NCBI GenBank assembly: GCA_023374025.1
Contig: SIJG01000199.1
Coordinates: forward strand, 80,358 to 144,357
Direction of reading: 5' to 3'
From: Heterodera schachtii
Taxonomy: Eukaryota; Nematoda; Chromadorea; Rhabditida; Heteroderidae
DNA: 64,000 nucleotides
Position numbers and translations under genes: made by a program. The notes below the pieces were generated by a model that was not told the DNA's origin, did not search any database, and saw only the letters and a list, made by a program, of their open reading frames with translations. Of the stretch, positions 38,299 through 47,972 are shown piece by piece; position 1 is the first letter of the stretch; every line of letters starts with the position of its first letter.

Positions 38299-40186
38299 TC
38301 AAAGACATTACAGCTTAAGCCGCCGTGTGCCAGTGAATTATATGGAGCAGGAGTCAGGTTCATCACAAAGGTCTCAAAATTTGGGAAATTTAAGAAATTC
38401 TGGACAGCAATTAAATGAAATCACTCATGTGATTGTGCAACCAAACAATGCGCACGGAAATTTTTCCCAGCCCCTAGAAAATCAGCCTTTCCTGGCCCCC
38501 GCACAAAATCAGTCAATTCCTCAAAACTCGAACCATGGACAGCAGCTCGCAGTCCCTCTGAACCCTGTCATAAATTTTTTCGGCGGGAATGAGCAAAACA
38601 TTGGAAACACCCGTGCGGCGTCAACTCCAATTTCACCGCACATGTCTTTTCAAGAAGGGGGCAACTATTTTGTGAATTTTCCTGGGGAAATGCAAAATCG
38701 GGATCTTGTTCAGAACCGATATAATCATAACCGCAAAATCCCGCCCAAAATTTTCATAATCCTCGCGTGTTTGTGAATTCACAGCTGAACCGAAACAAAC
38801 GAACGGCCAAATCGGTTTCAAAATCCGAACGAGTTTCCGGTTCGGGACTCAAATCGCCGAATCAATTCACACTTCGCCAATCACCAAAACGAGCAATACT
38901 CGGCTCGAGATGCTCGGATGTTTCGACAAGAGACAAATTCGAATTTTGTGCCTCCATTAAACCTGCAATTATCCGAAAACGAAAACCGATACAATCATGG
39001 CCAATTTCCGAATCCAAGAAATTTCCAACAAAATCCCGAAATGGTTTATGCACAAATACCCCCCGTTTACCAAAACCAAGCGTTCCCAGCCCAAGCCATT
39101 CCCATCCCGGACATTATTATGGAATTACACAAAGTCACACTCTCCAACCAATACGCAAACACAATGAGAGAAATCCCTACCCTTAACGGAACGGAAGGGA
39201 GTGACAAAATCAATGATTTCTTCTTGACTGTTGAAATGTGTGTTGGAGAGTGGCGACATGAAAAGAAGTTGGAAATGCTGAAAAATAAGCTGAAAGGAAA
39301 AGCATTGAGAGCGCTTAATATGGCATTGAGTAAATTTGGAAATGCCGCGCCATTCGAAACTATAAAAACGGAAATAATTTCGACATTGAGGGAGACTGAT
39401 TACAAGGAAGCAAGTGCTTTTCAAGAACTTACGCAGACGGGGAAACGGAAGGAAGGCGAAAGTGTTATGAAATTTGGGGAAAGAATTCAAAGACTCGTAA
39501 ATTGTGCTCATTTTGGTCTAAGTGAGGCACAAAGAGATGAAATTTCCGAAAAATTATTTGTTCTTAACATCAATGACTCGAATAAGGCAAAATTTTTGGA
39601 GTGTCAATCGAAACCATCCCAAACGTACGATGAACTTTTAATGGTCGCTAATCGTCTTAGTTTTTTTGTTCAAAGAAACTTCCAAAATTCTTACCAGCCT
39701 CAGTCAAAATATTTTGAAAGAATGGGTCCACCGAGTCATTCTTACGCAAACAATTTTTGAGGGAGAAATTTTCCAGTGAATCAGAATTTTAATCGGTACC
39801 CAGGCAATCAGCAAAACCGAAATTTTGGTAACGAAAGGGCACAGAGTAACAAACCGAGACAAGAAGTAAATTTTCAAGGCCAAGTGTCTCAAAATTCCAT
39901 AATACCTGAAACTAATGCAAATGTCGTCCCGTTAAACGCCCAAAAACAAAATTTTCGTCCCGGGTATGGTTCGAACGCAATAGTTGTTACAGAAAATACT
40001 GAGGACAATTCACCAGTGATTTCTGTCGGTCATTTTGAACAAAAAGAGCCAACAGATTACGAAAAGTTTTTTAGCGCTCTTTCCACGCATTCTTCCAAAT
40101 TTCCACCAAATAACCCGGCAATTGTTAAAACGTCAAAATATTTGGATATCACACTGAGTGTAGTCGACAAAAGGCTAAAGGGTTAA
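38279..40186 (+). pseudogene. Gag-like protein, Asn/Gln-rich leader plus capsid
   Basis: An ATG at 38,279 opens an Asn/Gln/Pro-rich leader to 38,776. The same type of sequence then continues across at least two phase changes and in-frame TGAs near 38,730-38,920. From about 39,120 to 39,700 comes a helical Gag capsid-like domain (landmarks PTLNGTEGSDKINDFF, KLKGKAL, KFGERIQRLV), followed by a Gln/Asn-rich tail. One TGA at 39,758 interrupts an otherwise continuous frame to 40,186 and looks like a CGA-to-TGA change. It resembles retrotransposon Gag of the Ty3/gypsy type. No reverse transcriptase follows. It is either a decayed element or an abandoned gag-derived gene. Confidence 0.7.
40177..40183 (+). 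promoter_or_regulatory. Candidate -1 frameshift heptamer
   Basis: A AAG GGT is followed immediately by the in-frame stop TAA. Slipping back one base would join the Gag frame to the protease-like frame exactly before its DSGA motif. The X XXY YYZ pattern fits, although YYY=GGG is not a common choice. A simple one-base deletion in a decaying gene explains it equally well. Confidence 0.3.
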
Positions 40187-41190
40187 TGGATTCGGGTGCT
40201 GAGGCTGACATAGTAAACCCTGAATTTTTGTACCGCATTTCAGTGGAAAAAGGAATTAATCTCGCAGATTGGGGTTTCTGTCCTAATTCTGGCCTTACCA
40301 AATTACCTTTTTCAGTCGCATCATTTACTGGTGGGAAAATTTCAGTTATTGTAGTGATTTATGTGCCACTTAGAATGGGAGATGTTGAAACAACAATTTC
40401 ATGTTTGATCACTCAAAAACCTTTTAATTATGACTTCGTTCTGGGACCAAATGCTTTAGATGCTTTAGGCTACTATGTCGGAAACACAATTACGAATGAA
40501 ATCCTGAATTTCAATTCCAATTCTTCTTGTGAAAATCCTCACCTTAACACTGTTTTTGTCTCATCATTCAAATCCATTCCTCCTTTCTCTTCGTCTTTTG
40601 TCGAATCATTCATTGAAAACGAACAAAATTGCACAAAAAATTCCCAATTTCTTATAGAAAAGAGAATGAATGAACACAAACTCTTGGACTACGAATCAGA
40701 TAGAGAACGTGATAAAAATGTGATGGACTTTTGTGATGACGATGAAAACAAAGTGCTGAAAAAATTCGAGATTCTGGACGAGAAGCCGAAAATTGCCCGT
40801 TCAAAATCAGCTCCGGAAACAGTCAATGTAAAAGAACCCATCAATGAATTGGTTGTTGTTGAGCGGAGCGAAGCCAAAGGGACGGTAATCAAAAATATGA
40901 TGGGCCTTCCATTTATCTTCGTGCTCATTTTGCTCGTCTGGTCTCCAATAATCGCATTCTCTCTGATCAACACCATTGGAAAAGTGCAGTCGCCGGACAG
41001 TGTGACTCTGATCGCCAGTTTAGAGGGATATCTGCCACTTTACAAAATGGAAGCGCAGGGCTCTAATGAAAAAAAACTTGGAATATTCTCAGCTGGAGGA
41101 ACTGAAGAAGAAATTTGGAGATCTGACGGAGCGAATAAAAGATTTAAACGACGGATTGGGGAACTTGGAATTCACTTGGCCGAGCCCTGA
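40186..41190 (+). pseudogene. DSGA aspartic-protease-like domain with membrane segment
   Basis: The frame opens with MDSGAEADIV, the active-site pattern of retropepsins, preceded in the same phase by Gly-Leu as usual. About 100 residues of protease-like sequence (including FVLGPNALDALGY near residue 90) are followed by an acidic/basic linker, then a strong hydrophobic stretch around residues 241-262 (FIFVLILLVWSPIIAF). After about residue 293 an eight-A run (41,066 onward) seems to break the frame: the better continuation, a coiled coil, is in another phase. A membrane span after the protease is unusual for gypsy Pol. I cannot assign the linker or the span to a known family. Confidence 0.55.
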
Positions 41191-41601
41191 CGGGAAAAAG
41201 GATCCGCAAAAGCATTCAAAGACTTTTACAGTCGATGCAAACAGTTCAGATTTTCATGACATTGAAAAATTTAATATTCCTTGGTTTATTTCACGCTTTC
41301 ATCCCTTTACATTACTAAATATTCGGATTTGAATTGCGTCGGCTCTTGGGCCTTCTGTCAAGATATGGTTGATGAAATTACTGTCTCGGTTATTGATAAG
41401 AATTTTTGGGCTGGGAAAACTTCAGTCAGAGTTCCTGATATGGAACGTGCTCAAGTCGAATTGAAAACCTTTGAAGAGGCTGTTAACAGGTGCCTACGAA
41501 ATATTAACCGACGGGCATGTGGCAACACCAAAGCCTTAAATGACATGGCCAACCAAGTCAATTCAAACTTGTCAGTATTCAAACAAAGCTTAACTCATTA
41601 A
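41066..41601 (+). pseudogene. Coiled-coil and Cys-containing frames after the membrane segment
   Basis: Two overlapping frames. The first (41,066-41,332) starts with a heptad-like, Lys/Glu/Leu-rich segment (SQLEELKKKFGDLTERIKDL). The second (41,281-41,601) has four cysteines and a helical pattern (VGSWAFCQDMVDEI, AVNRCLRNINRRACG). They probably formed one C-terminal region with the preceding membrane segment before phase breaks near 41,066 and about 41,290. No family is recognised. Confidence 0.4.
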
Positions 41602-42306
41602 CCGATACCGACCATACGACAAGAAATTCGTTGGCTTTCACAACCCAACGCAAGCGCAGTACGAGTCGGAATCCACAGCACGGGACAACTAATAACTCGA
41701 GCAATTTTAGTGTAGACGGAGATGAGCCAGAGTTAGGAGCATTGAACACGTTGACTGGTGTAAGTGGACAGTTAGAGGTATTTGGTGATGAATCAGTTGT
41801 CGCATTTGATCAATGGTCGGAAAGAATTAATGATTATGTTGGGGCCTTGGGAAGGAATTGGAATGAGGATGAAAAAGTCGCTTGCTTTGGCACACCTCGC
41901 CAACTCTTCAAACAATTAAGTCAAAACGAGACTGCAAAGCTGGACACTGCGATAACTGCCCTTCGGCGTAAAATGGATTCATCCCAAAGACGTGAGTTGA
42001 CCAAAAGGACGCTGGCACAATGTAAACAACGTGAAAATGAGACCATTTCAGAAAGCGTTTGACCCCGTTAGTTGAAATAGTCAATTAGTCCTTAAATGAT
42101 TCCCCCCAGAGAAAGGAAAAATTTGCGAAGAATTTTTGGACAGAATTAGGTCTGACATTGGTTTCTTAATCCGCTTAGTAGGGCTAAATTCTGCAAAGGA
42201 TTTGGACCAGGTCAAGGCGCAGGCTGAAGAATTAGTAGCACTTTTGGCAGCGGAAAAGGGAACAATTTCTGGCACATTTGAAGGGTACGGTAATGGCGTT
42301 AAATAA
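41602..42306 (+). pseudogene. Second Gag-like fragment
   Basis: A frame in phase with 41,631-42,062 carries a capsid-like helical region (AFDQWSERINDYVGALG, FGTPRQLFKQL, QRRELTKRTLAQCKQRE). After a stop at 42,060 the sense continues in a second phase (LTPLVEIVN) and then from about 42,109 in a third (KICEEFLDRIRSDIGF ... AEELVALLAAEKG) to a stop at 42,304. The order and motifs fit a retroelement Gag ahead of its zinc knuckle. At least two frameshifts make it a pseudogene. Confidence 0.55.
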
Positions 42307-42640
42307 TCAAAGGCAAGTCCATACTGATCAGAGGCATGATCAGTCTCCCCCACATCGATTTTCTCGTGCAAACACAACCCCATTGGGAAATCGACAATCG
42401 TCAAGAGGGTATTCGAACGGCAGAGGCCGTGGAGGTTACAGAAATAGGACACCAAGCCGTAATCGATGGTCCAGCAATCATCAACAGATGCAGAGCCAAA
42501 GAAGATGGAGCAACAGATCCGTCTGTCACTATTGCGGTCGAACTGGTCATATTGCTGCATTTTGCCGCGCCAGACAAGAAGAAATAGCACACCGTTTCAA
42601 CCGTCCCAATCATAATTTCAAAAATAATGGAGCTCGATGA
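42278..42640 (+). pseudogene. Gag nucleocapsid with CCHC zinc knuckle
   Basis: An Arg/Gln/Asn-rich frame contains one zinc knuckle CHYCGRTGHIAAFC (C-x2-C-x4-H-x4-C) near its end, preceded by an RGRGGYRNRTPSRNR-type basic stretch. It overlaps the end of the preceding Gag-like fragment in a different phase and is presumably its broken C-terminus. RNA binding is the expected role of such domains. It ends 12 codons after the knuckle region without leading into a polymerase. Confidence 0.65.
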
Positions 42641-43380
42641 TGACCAACGGAGAACGAATTCATCGCAGGAACAGCTGAGAAATGTTACTGTTTTGGATTC
42701 TGATGCGCTTATTCGAGCCATAGCCAATTTGAGTGTGAATGAATCGCGGCCCTCGGGCGTTACTGTCAAGAACGAAAGGGGCGGGGAAAAAGACAACAAA
42801 GTGATCGATGATCGCTTATAATCATATTCAGTCTCTGTGCCTCACACTATTGTTAGTTTGAATCTTTTAAATGTCATTGTGAAAAAACTTATATTGAATT
42901 AAATTAGGCTTCTTTCATATTTTTAAAAAAATTAAAATTACAATTTATGAGTGAAATATTACGCGAATATGTGAATTTACAGTAATGAGAAATTAACAGT
43001 CTGTCCCTCTCCTGCTGGTTTTTAATTGGACAGGAAGAGAAACTTTCTTCGGGAAAATATTTTCTGTAGAAATTTTAAACGGATTAAAAATGGGGTATTT
43101 GCCAAGGATTTCCATGATAAAAAAAAATGAAAAAAATTCTACTTCCAGAAAAATTGCCAAATATTGCTTGGACTGAATCAGAATTATCTCTCCAAAATGC
43201 CAAAAGATTCGAAGTGATCAAATAAATCATGCCAGAAACAACAGATTCCAACTGCTCCTTAATAGCTTTTTACGATTGATATCCTTTCATTCCATCATAA
43301 GAATCACCGCAGAACTATCCTTTTTTATTTTTGATTACCCTAATTAATCCAACTGAATCAGAAAAGAAAAAACTTCAGCA
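42641..43380. other. Intergenic stretch
   Basis: No gene is recognised. It includes a weak inverted pair CTGTCC / GGACAG near 43,000-43,035 and moderately AT-rich sequence. A short open frame at 42,627-42,821 has protein-like codons but no identity and may be a further phase of the retroelement tail. Confidence 0.4.
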
Positions 43381-44395
43381 AAAGTCATTTGACGAAATAT
43401 TTGGAGAAAAATGGGAAGAAAAAGAAGAAAAACAACGAAATAAACTCAAAAAAGAGAAATAATTGGAAATTTTCATAAAATAAAAGGAAAAATAAAGCAA
43501 AAAGGAAGAAAATACTCAACAAAAGAATGGCTAAAATTGAAAGAAAAGTAGCGAAAAAATTGGGTACAAATCGCCAATATATTTATAAATGGATAAAAGA
43601 ATTAGGGCTTAATAAACAAAAATGTCACAAATCCAAAAATACTGAACAAAAGCGTGAAATTGTACAAAAATTCATAGCAATGAGAAATGAATATAAAGAA
43701 AAAAGAAAATATTCTTCAAAATAATGGAATAAATAAATTCGAAAATTGCGAAGAAATTGGGAACAAATCAAACATATATTCAAAAATGGATTAAAGAATT
43801 GGGGCTTAATCAACAAATACATAAAAGTCACAAATCAAAAACCGATGAAGAAAAAATAGAAATTGTGCAAAAATTCATTGAAATGTCAAATGAATTTAAG
43901 CAAAAACTAAAATATTCGAGCAAAGAATGGGACCGAAATTATGCAGAAATTTGTAAGAATTTGGAGTTATATGGCACAATTAGAAAATGGAAGAAACAAT
44001 TTGGCATTCGATGTAAGCGAATAACGGAGAATAAGTCACAAATCCAAAAATGATGAACAAAAGCGTCAAATTGTGCAGAAATTTATTTCAATGACAAAAG
44101 AATATAAGCAAAAATCGGAAAGAGAATGGCGCCAAAATTATTACGAAATTTGTAATAAAATTGGAGTTAGCCGTGCAACAATTATGAAATGGAAGAAAAA
44201 ATTTGAAATTAGCCGAAATATAATGACAAAGAAAGAAAAAAACAGAAAAAATGAAAATTTATTGGCAAATAAAAAAAGAAAATCAAAAAATGAGTGACAA
44301 AAAATTGCAAAAACATTGGAAATTGACCGAATGAGCATTTCAAAATGGAAAAAAACAATTTGGAGAACAAATTTTGGAGGATTGAAGTGGATTCC
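43360..44395 (+). pseudogene. Multi-helix-turn-helix gene, expanded copy
   Basis: Broken plus-strand frames spell a modular protein. An N-terminal LQQKSFDEIFG segment and a basic KGRKYSTKEW segment come first. HTH module 1 (KKLGTNRQYIYKWIKELGL, 43,550) follows, then a linker (EQKREIVQKFIAM), a second module-1 copy (43,740), a linker, HTH module 2 (YAEICKNLELYGTIRKWKKQFG, 43,930), a linker, another module 2 (YYEICNKIGVSRATIMKWKK, 44,140), and module 3 (IAKTLEIDRMSISKWKK, 44,305). Several stops and phase shifts interrupt it. The HTHs look homeodomain/psq/transposase-like. No catalytic domain is visible in the modules. Related copies lie at 46.64, 56.55, 58.05, 59.15 and 63.82 kb. Function unknown; DNA binding is inferred. 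Confidence 0.65.
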
Positions 44396-44580
44396 TCTAA
44401 ATATTCGGATATATTTGCCTAAAATTTTTAGATTTAACCAATTTAAGACAAATGTTTCGTTTAATGAAAAAGATTGTTGCATGTTTAAAAATTGTGATTT
44501 ATTTTTTTTATTCATTATTTTAATTATTTACAGTCTCGAATAAAAATGCACTTTTTGTTAATTTCAAAAATTGCGTAATT

Positions 44581-44726
44581 CGAGGATTGCGTGTTTAGGT
44601 CAGTGCTTCGATTTGTTCTGATTTCTTAAACATGCTTATAATTTTGAAATTTTATTGCCTAACGTCATTAATTATCTAGAAATTTTCAATTTTGACGCAA
44701 ATTTTGGTCATAATTTAGGCAATTTT
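44581..44726 (+). repeat. 146-bp direct repeat, copy 1
   Basis: It recurs at 45,417-45,562 (offset 836 bases) with about 10 differences. Shared landmarks are CTTCGATTTGTTCTGATTTC and ATTATCTAGAAATTTTC. The pair brackets the transposase-like fragment at 44,743. Confidence 0.85.
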
Positions 44727-44742
44727 AAGACCTTTCCCTCTA

Positions 44743-44940
44743 ATGCCATTTACTGGTGCTTTTCATAATCAGCAACGAATATTACCATCGCTGAAAACTT
44801 TAAGCATTCCTTTTAACAAATTTATTGATGAATGCATGATCCCTGGTTTTACGTCGGAGTTGAATCCAATTGGTCATTTTATTAAAATAAAACGCAAACT
44901 TAAGTCCATAATTTGCGAGAAAGCCAATGCAATTATATAA
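44743..44940 (+). pseudogene. Tc1/mariner-like transposase C-terminal remnant
   Basis: A 65-residue frame with an ATG. Its second half reads SELNPIGHFIKIKRKLKS, which resembles the SPDLNPIE...W..LKR segment at the third acidic residue of Tc1/mariner DD(34)D/E transposases. Here the acidic residue after Pro-Ile is replaced by Gly. Only the C-terminal end is present. It sits between two direct repeats and 350 bases downstream of the multi-HTH locus on the same strand. Confidence 0.45.
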
Positions 44941-45027
44941 AAAATACATAAAACAAAGAATGCGTCAGTGATACAAATATTTTAAAATAAAGCTCTTGGC
45001 ATTAGTATTGTAATATAGAAGTAAAGT

Positions 45028-45362
45028 TCTATAGGAACATCGTTCTCAATTTTCCCCGGACCTGAACTCGAACAAAAAGTCGAAGTCAAAATTTCGAAAT
45101 CAGGTTTTTTTTTTAAATCGGTTTAAATACACGGAAACAAACTGAAAGTCATCAATCATGTAATAAGAGATCATTTATGCCGTTTTTGAACCAAAAATGC
45201 TAAATTCGAAAATTTGGAGTTTCGACTTTTTGTTCGAATTCGGGTCCGGTGTTCCCGAAAAAGCAAGGGACTTGTTTTTATGACAATAAAATTTGCACTG
45301 GCGCATTTTCCACTGACGCTTTTTCCACTGACGCTTTTTCCGGGCCACCATAGGAACCACAG
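45028..45362. mobile_element. Small inverted-repeat element
   Basis: Left part (about 45,028-45,105) and right part (about 45,198-45,362) are inverted relatives: GAACAAAAAGTCGAA next to CGGACCTGAA on the left, and the complement of CGAACAAAAAGTCGAA next to CGGACCCGAA on the right. CTATAGGAAC and GTTCCTATGG lie near the outer ends. The right arm carries two and a half copies of a 15-base unit (GCTTTTTCCACTGAC) near 45,300-45,340. The same TTTTTGTTC-AATTCGGGTC words recur near 54,955. Confidence 0.45.
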
Positions 45363-45416
45363 CAGAACTTGAATAGGTCTGAAAAAATCATGAGAAATTA
45401 TTTCTCGTTATAAGGG

Positions 45417-45562
45417 CGAGAATTGTGTGTTTAGATTAGTCCTTCGATTTGTTCTGATTTCTTAAACATGCTCATAATTTTGAAATTTTATTGCCTAATG
45501 TCATTAATTATCTAGAAATTTTCAATTTTGACGCAAATTTTGGTCATAATTTTGGCAATTTT
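45417..45562 (+). repeat. 146-bp direct repeat, copy 2
   Basis: Second copy of 44,581-44,726. Confidence 0.85.
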
Positions 45563-46639
45563 TTATATTGTGAGTAATTATTTTTTTATAATTGCTTTTT
45601 AATGTTTATTTTGCTATATTTGGCTTTTTTTGTTGTTGCTTATTCTGAATTGTTTGATTGAGTAATTTAATTGTTAATTAGGTATATTAATTAACATTTA
45701 TTGTGCTTAAAAATTGGATCCCTAAATATAACAATATTCATTTTGTTCTGCATTTGAATTTGATGGGCCTGTCTTTTATTAAATGACAAAAAAATAATTA
45801 AAAATTTTTTTTATTAAGCACTTTTACTTGGTCTTTTTCATTTTGTGTCTTTATGAAATTTAGTTTTCGCCACGATATATTATATTTATTTCGTTATGTG
45901 CAATAATTTCAACAATTATAAATATTTAGAATTTTTGTAATTTTCTTAGAATAAAATAAAAAATAATAAAATTTTAATTTATTTTCAATAAGTAGGATTT
46001 TTAGGAATTGAAGTTTAAAATAAATTAATTAATTCTATATAAGTTTTTCTTCAAATTGTAAGATTCAGTAAATAATTCAAAATCTTTGCCAAATTAAATT
46101 TTGCAAGATTTATTTTTTTCTATTCATTCGTAATGAAATTATTAAACATATGAATATAAAATTGCTAATTTAAATACTTCAAACTTGATGTGATTTTCTA
46201 AATGTATTGTTTAGTGAGTTATTAGCATTTTTGGTGTAAAAAATTAAAAATTTGATAATAATTAAGTTTTTCTGTTATGACAGTAAATAATTCAAATCGT
46301 TTGCAATTAAAAATGATTCAATTTTAGATTAAATCAATTAGAAAAAGTAATAATGATTTTTCTTAAACTCAAATCATGATGAACTAATATTAAAGACATT
46401 TAAAATTCTTTCTTACAAATTATATAAGTTTATAAAACTAAAAAAAATGTTACAGTTTTTCTCTAATTGTTTTAAATCGATTGTTGAAATAAAGCCATCT
46501 TTTTATATTAACTGGAGAAGAAAAGAAAAACTTGAATAATTTATGACAGATTATATTAAATAAATTACTTAATTAGTTAAAAAATTACATAATAAAACGA
46601 AAGATTATTTAGTTTTTCATTTTAAAAAGATTTTGACAA
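45563..46639. other. AT-rich gene-free stretch
   Basis: No gene, inverted repeat or other supportable feature is seen. Confidence 0.6.
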
Positions 46640-46935
46640 TTTTATTTTCTTCTACAATTCTTTTCAATCCCCCAAATTTTCTTCTCGAAAATTGCTTAAT
46701 CCAAATTGTTTCTTCCATTTAACAATTGTTCCAATGCTAACTCCAATTTTATTACAAATTTCGGCATAATTTTGTTGGCATTCTTTTCTTGAATATTTTC
46801 TTTTTTGTTTAAATTTTTTTAGTCATTTTAATGAATTTTTGCACAATTATGAGTTTTCTGCATCAGTTTTTGATTTGTAGCTTTTATTAATTCGTTGATG
46901 AAGTCCCAATTCTTTAATCCATTTATAATTTCGTG
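46640..46935 (-). pseudogene. Multi-HTH family, 5'-truncated copy
   Basis: The minus strand reads the end of HTH module 1 (WIKELGLHQRI), the linker (KSYKSKTDAE...IVQKFIKM) and HTH module 2 (YAEICNKIGVSIGTIVKWKKQFG), with phase breaks between. It is cut at about 46,935, where unrelated sequence begins. Confidence 0.6.
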
Positions 46936-47045
46936 GGATTGGGGACTCCGGCATTTAAAAAATTTAAAAGTTAATTCATCCACGAAGGCGGGAAAGATTG
47001 AAAAATTTTGAGATTTTGAATGAATTTTCTTAATAAAATTCATTT

Positions 47046-47302
47046 AAAATTACGAAAAATTTTGCGGCGGCGCCTATCGGCACCGCCGCCCCCCCCCCCC
47101 CAAAACGATGGTGTCGATCGGTAATTTTTCAAAATATGAACACAAGGCCGAAACATAAGATTTTATGGTCAAAAATAATAATATTTAGCAACATTTTATC
47201 AAATTAGTAAATTTTTACAATTTATTTGATCAAAATGCTATCAAATTTTAAAACCGGCGGTGCCGATAGGCGCCGCCGGGAGAATTTTTTGAAAATTTGA
47301 GT
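47046..47302. mobile_element. Element with GC-rich palindromic ends
   Basis: Two oppositely oriented 24-base GC hairpins (47,065-47,088 and 47,255-47,278) have arms CGGCGGTGCC / GGCGCCGCCG around a four-base GATA loop, each flanked outward by AAATTTTT-rich sequence. Together they form terminal inverted repeats of an element of about 250 bp. Further copies of the hairpin lie at 47,391 (half) and 61,163. No coding content. Confidence 0.55.
47089..47101. repeat. Poly-C tract (13 C)
   Basis: A homopolymer abutting the left GC hairpin. Confidence 0.95.
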
Positions 47303-47390
47303 TCATTTTGCCCACAGATTTTCACCAAAAATGACCAATTTTTGCGCGATTTTGAGCAAAATTTTTAAGAACAAATAAGCTTTAGCGAAC

Positions 47391-47470
47391 CGGCGGTGCC
47401 GATCAGGGGTGGGACGCGGATAGAAAAATCCCGCGGTCGCGCATCACGGATACCTAAAAATGGCCATTTT
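47391..47470. mobile_element. Half GC hairpin interrupted by a hAT-like left end
   Basis: CGGCGGTGCCGAT (47,391-47,403) stops halfway through the hairpin sequence and is followed by CAGGGGTGGGACGCGGAT, which looks like a hAT-type left terminus. The rest of the hairpin is not found nearby. Confidence 0.35.
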
Positions 47471-47865
47471 AAAGTTTTTTTTTTCGCAAAAATCAGCGAA
47501 ATAAAAGATTAATCTGAAAAAATTAAAGTTTAGGTGAAGCTGAAAATAAGAAAATCATAGAAACAAGGACAAATTTCAGTACATTCGGGACCAAAAGATC
47601 AAAAAAATTTTGTGGCAGACCTTAAAATTTCTTGAAAATATTGACATTATGCACCAAATTTCAAAAAATAAAATATATTTACGAAATCAGAACAATTTTC
47701 ATCGCTACCCCAAATTCAAAACATTCTTATAAATACCGCACTCTTGCTGGCGCTAATGAAATCAGATGATTAAAGTGAAAAAAAGGAAAATTTACGATAA
47801 ATTAAAAATAAAAATTGAGTTTTTCGTTAAAAAATTTCGTTGATCACTACTACCCGATCGGGGTC

Positions 47866-47972
47866 CCCGACCCCCGACAATTGAGCTCCCCCCCCCGACC
47901 CGACCCCGACATCTCGCCCCCCGAGGTCCCCGGCCCCCGACTTTTTGCCCCCCGAGGGCTCGGGGCTTAACC
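47866..47972. repeat. GC-rich cryptically simple patch
   Basis: About 105 bases are built from variants of CCCCGACC and CCCCCGAGG, ending in GGGCTTAACCCTAAAT. It stands out sharply from AT-rich neighbours and resembles the interiors of the short elements at 55-60 kb. Confidence 0.7.
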
